DNA from: Phoebastria nigripes
Taxonomy: Eukaryota > Chordata > Aves > Procellariiformes > Diomedeidae
DNA: 64,000 bases
NCBI GenBank assembly: GCA_035582835.1
Contig: JAYKAV010000888.1
Coordinates: 303,380 to 367,379, forward strand
Reading direction: 5' to 3'
The notes beneath the pieces were generated by a model. That model worked only from the letters and a program-made list of their open reading frames with translations, had not been told where the DNA came from and searched no databases. Position 1 is the stretch's first letter. Each line of letters starts with the position of its first letter. Made by a program: the position numbers and the translations under genes. Shown here piece by piece: positions 62,101-64,000 of the stretch.

Positions 62101-64000
62101 CCTGTATATCAAAACCAAGTAATTTTCAGGGTGAACAACAGAGGAAGACTTGACTAACAGCTGTAAACATGAAATGCATGAAAGAATAGAGTTACTACAG
62201 AAAAGGCGGCTAAATAGTTTTGCTATAGAGCAAGAATAGAAGCATATATACGTGTATATATAGTGCCTCCATATCCGAAAGCAAGACTTAAACTAAATAG
62301 GTAAGGAAGTTAAGAAAAGTGGAGGTGTTGGAAGACCAAGGAAATTGTTGCAGCAAGCTGGCATGTATCAGGGGAAAAGGAAGCAATTGGCAAGGGATCA
62401 AAGTTTCTTAGGAACTGTTAGCCTTAAACTGTCAAAAAGCCACAGAAGAAATAGTGAGTGTGAATAGTTTCAGGGTTTAATATTTTGGGGGGCTTCTGTC
62501 TTTATTGACTTTGTAAATTTACTATCTTGGAATATATATAAAATCAAACTATGCTGTTTTGCAGCTACTTTTGGATGTAGGCTTACTCTATTTCTGGTAC
62601 AGGAAAAGTCTCTCAGAGTTGGGAAAATGGACTGGAGCGTATGTGTACATCAGTTATAAGATATCATATTTAAACTGGGTATACCTTAGTAGAAATCTAT
62701 TCTTTGTTAATGTCTTACACTAAAAAACACCGTCTTTTTTTTTTTTTTTTTTTTTAATCCCCATGGAACATACGTTTCCTATAGCCGGCTTGGAGTAGCA
62801 GCTTATGAGCTCAAAGCTGGATAAGAGAAGGTTCTCAAAATTAGAATCCCTCAAAATTAGACTCCCAATTATAGTAAAAGATAGGGCAATAGAAATCTTT
62901 ACAACATTAGGTGATGATTATTGCTTCATGAGTATCAAGAAAAACAAAAAAGCCTACATCTATTAGAATGAGAAGTAGATTGATTGTTCACAACATCATG
63001 TTAGGAAAAAGAATCTCACACTGACCTCTGAATCAGCACTGAGTGTTATTTAGCTATAATACAGTAGTTAAATTCTCAAGTAGTTAATTAACAGAAACTT
63101 CGTTTTTCTATTCAGTGAAGTCTAGGATGCTACCTAAGAAAAAATAAATCAGAACTCAATTCTACACTTTTTTTTCTTGTTTTAGCTGATAACTTCTTGT
63201 CTCAAAATTGGGCCTTGATTGTTTTAATCAAGGTTACTTTTTTGATTTCTACAGGAAATTGCTTTTGGTCCTGGTATTAAACTGTCACTGATGTGCTACT
63301 TTAGCACTCCATAAAGGAAGTAAACATTTGTCTTGAAATAACTAGTGAGAGTTTGTGAGTGCCAGCTGGCTTTTCTGGGAGTTCCTCAGAAAGGAAAGGA
63401 GCTTGAAAGAAACAAGATGGATTTTTTAAATTTTTTTTTTTTTTTAACCAAGATGTACCAGTAACATGTTCATCAGTAATTAGAGGAATGTAATGATCTG
63501 AGAACTTCACTACTTCCCTTTATCACTGAAGCTGACAAGAATCTTGAAGTTATTTCNTGTATATGGAAGAAAGAGTGTATTGACCAGTTATATTTAAATG
63601 TATGTTAACAAAATATGTTACCAAATGAATGATTTCTTCAATTTGTGCTAAGTGGATAGCAGAGGGGTTTGGAGGAGCTATAAATACATCATGCCACCTA
63701 TAGTTTCTGAATTTCTATGACCTTCTGTGTTCATTTCTGGTAATAAACTAAAAGCAACTCATGTTTCCCCACCTGCTGTGTGCAGTCTTATTCCACAGCA
63801 AAAATGAGGGAACTTCACTCCACCATAAACACAATGAAGCTGATATTTCAAAAAAAGCAGGTAAGAGCACAAATGCAGTTAATAGCTACATCATGAATGA
63901 TGAGCTAAAACCATGCATTAGCCTGCCTTTTAAAACTTGCTAGGGTATGCATTGTCAAAGAAGGTGCTTCGAGTTTCTCCAATATAATGTGCTTGGATGT
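59123..64000. other. intergenic, no gene seen
   Basis: AT-rich DNA to the window end. T16 lies at 60913-60928 and T21 at 62735-62755. A TA-rich alternating stretch lies at about 62243-62262. Frames are short and unremarkable. Confidence 0.7.

Noticed and set aside
1..64000. CRISPR arrays, tRNA or rRNA genes, bacterial-type operons
   Set aside because: No regularly spaced repeats, no tRNA B-box with matching arms and no rRNA segments were seen; the DNA is plainly vertebrate.

Overview
This window is vertebrate nuclear DNA, most probably from a bird. Three things point that way. There are two CR1 LINE fragments, at 9503-9873 (minus) and 42955-43122 (plus). There is a solo LTR of a common avian ERVL-like family at 27407-27981. 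The only recognisable coding exon sits in a spliced gene with an avian-sized compact CpG-island promoter. The style of the LTR and the CR1s suggests Neoaves, but this is recalled rather than searched. Single N bases and two N runs (9641-9835 and 58363-59092) mark a draft assembly.

Region 1 (1-5420) is the 5' end of SPDL1 (Spindly, the dynein/dynactin adaptor of kinetochores), read on the minus strand. The first coding exon (CDS 1083-1241) encodes 53 residues and carries the dynein-binding CC1 box (KAAQYG). Upstream of it come a 48-bp non-coding exon (3136-3183), whose acceptor is preceded by a 21-C tract, and a CpG island (about 4560-5420). The island holds a probable exon 1 donor at 5127/5126, a CDE/CHR-like cell-cycle element, a perfect TCTCGCGAGA palindrome and a perfect NRF1 palindrome. 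The rest of SPDL1 lies beyond the left edge of the window.

Region 2 (5421-64000) is about 58 kb with no recognisable coding exon. It is AT-rich and contains the two CR1 fragments, the solo LTR with its 5-bp target duplication, an unclassified GC-richer repeat-like block (33090-33430), a 56-base T run that looks like the poly(A) tail of a minus-strand retrocopy, and a 225-bp tract made almost only of A and C. It also holds an isolated CpG-rich island at about 22380-22815, with a long minus-strand open frame across it. In mammals SPDL1 lies head-to-head with SLIT3 across a large gene-poor interval, and this stretch fits that desert.

No multi-gene system is visible. The strongest leads are the architecture of the SPDL1 promoter and 5' UTR, and the orphan CpG island at about 22.5 kb.
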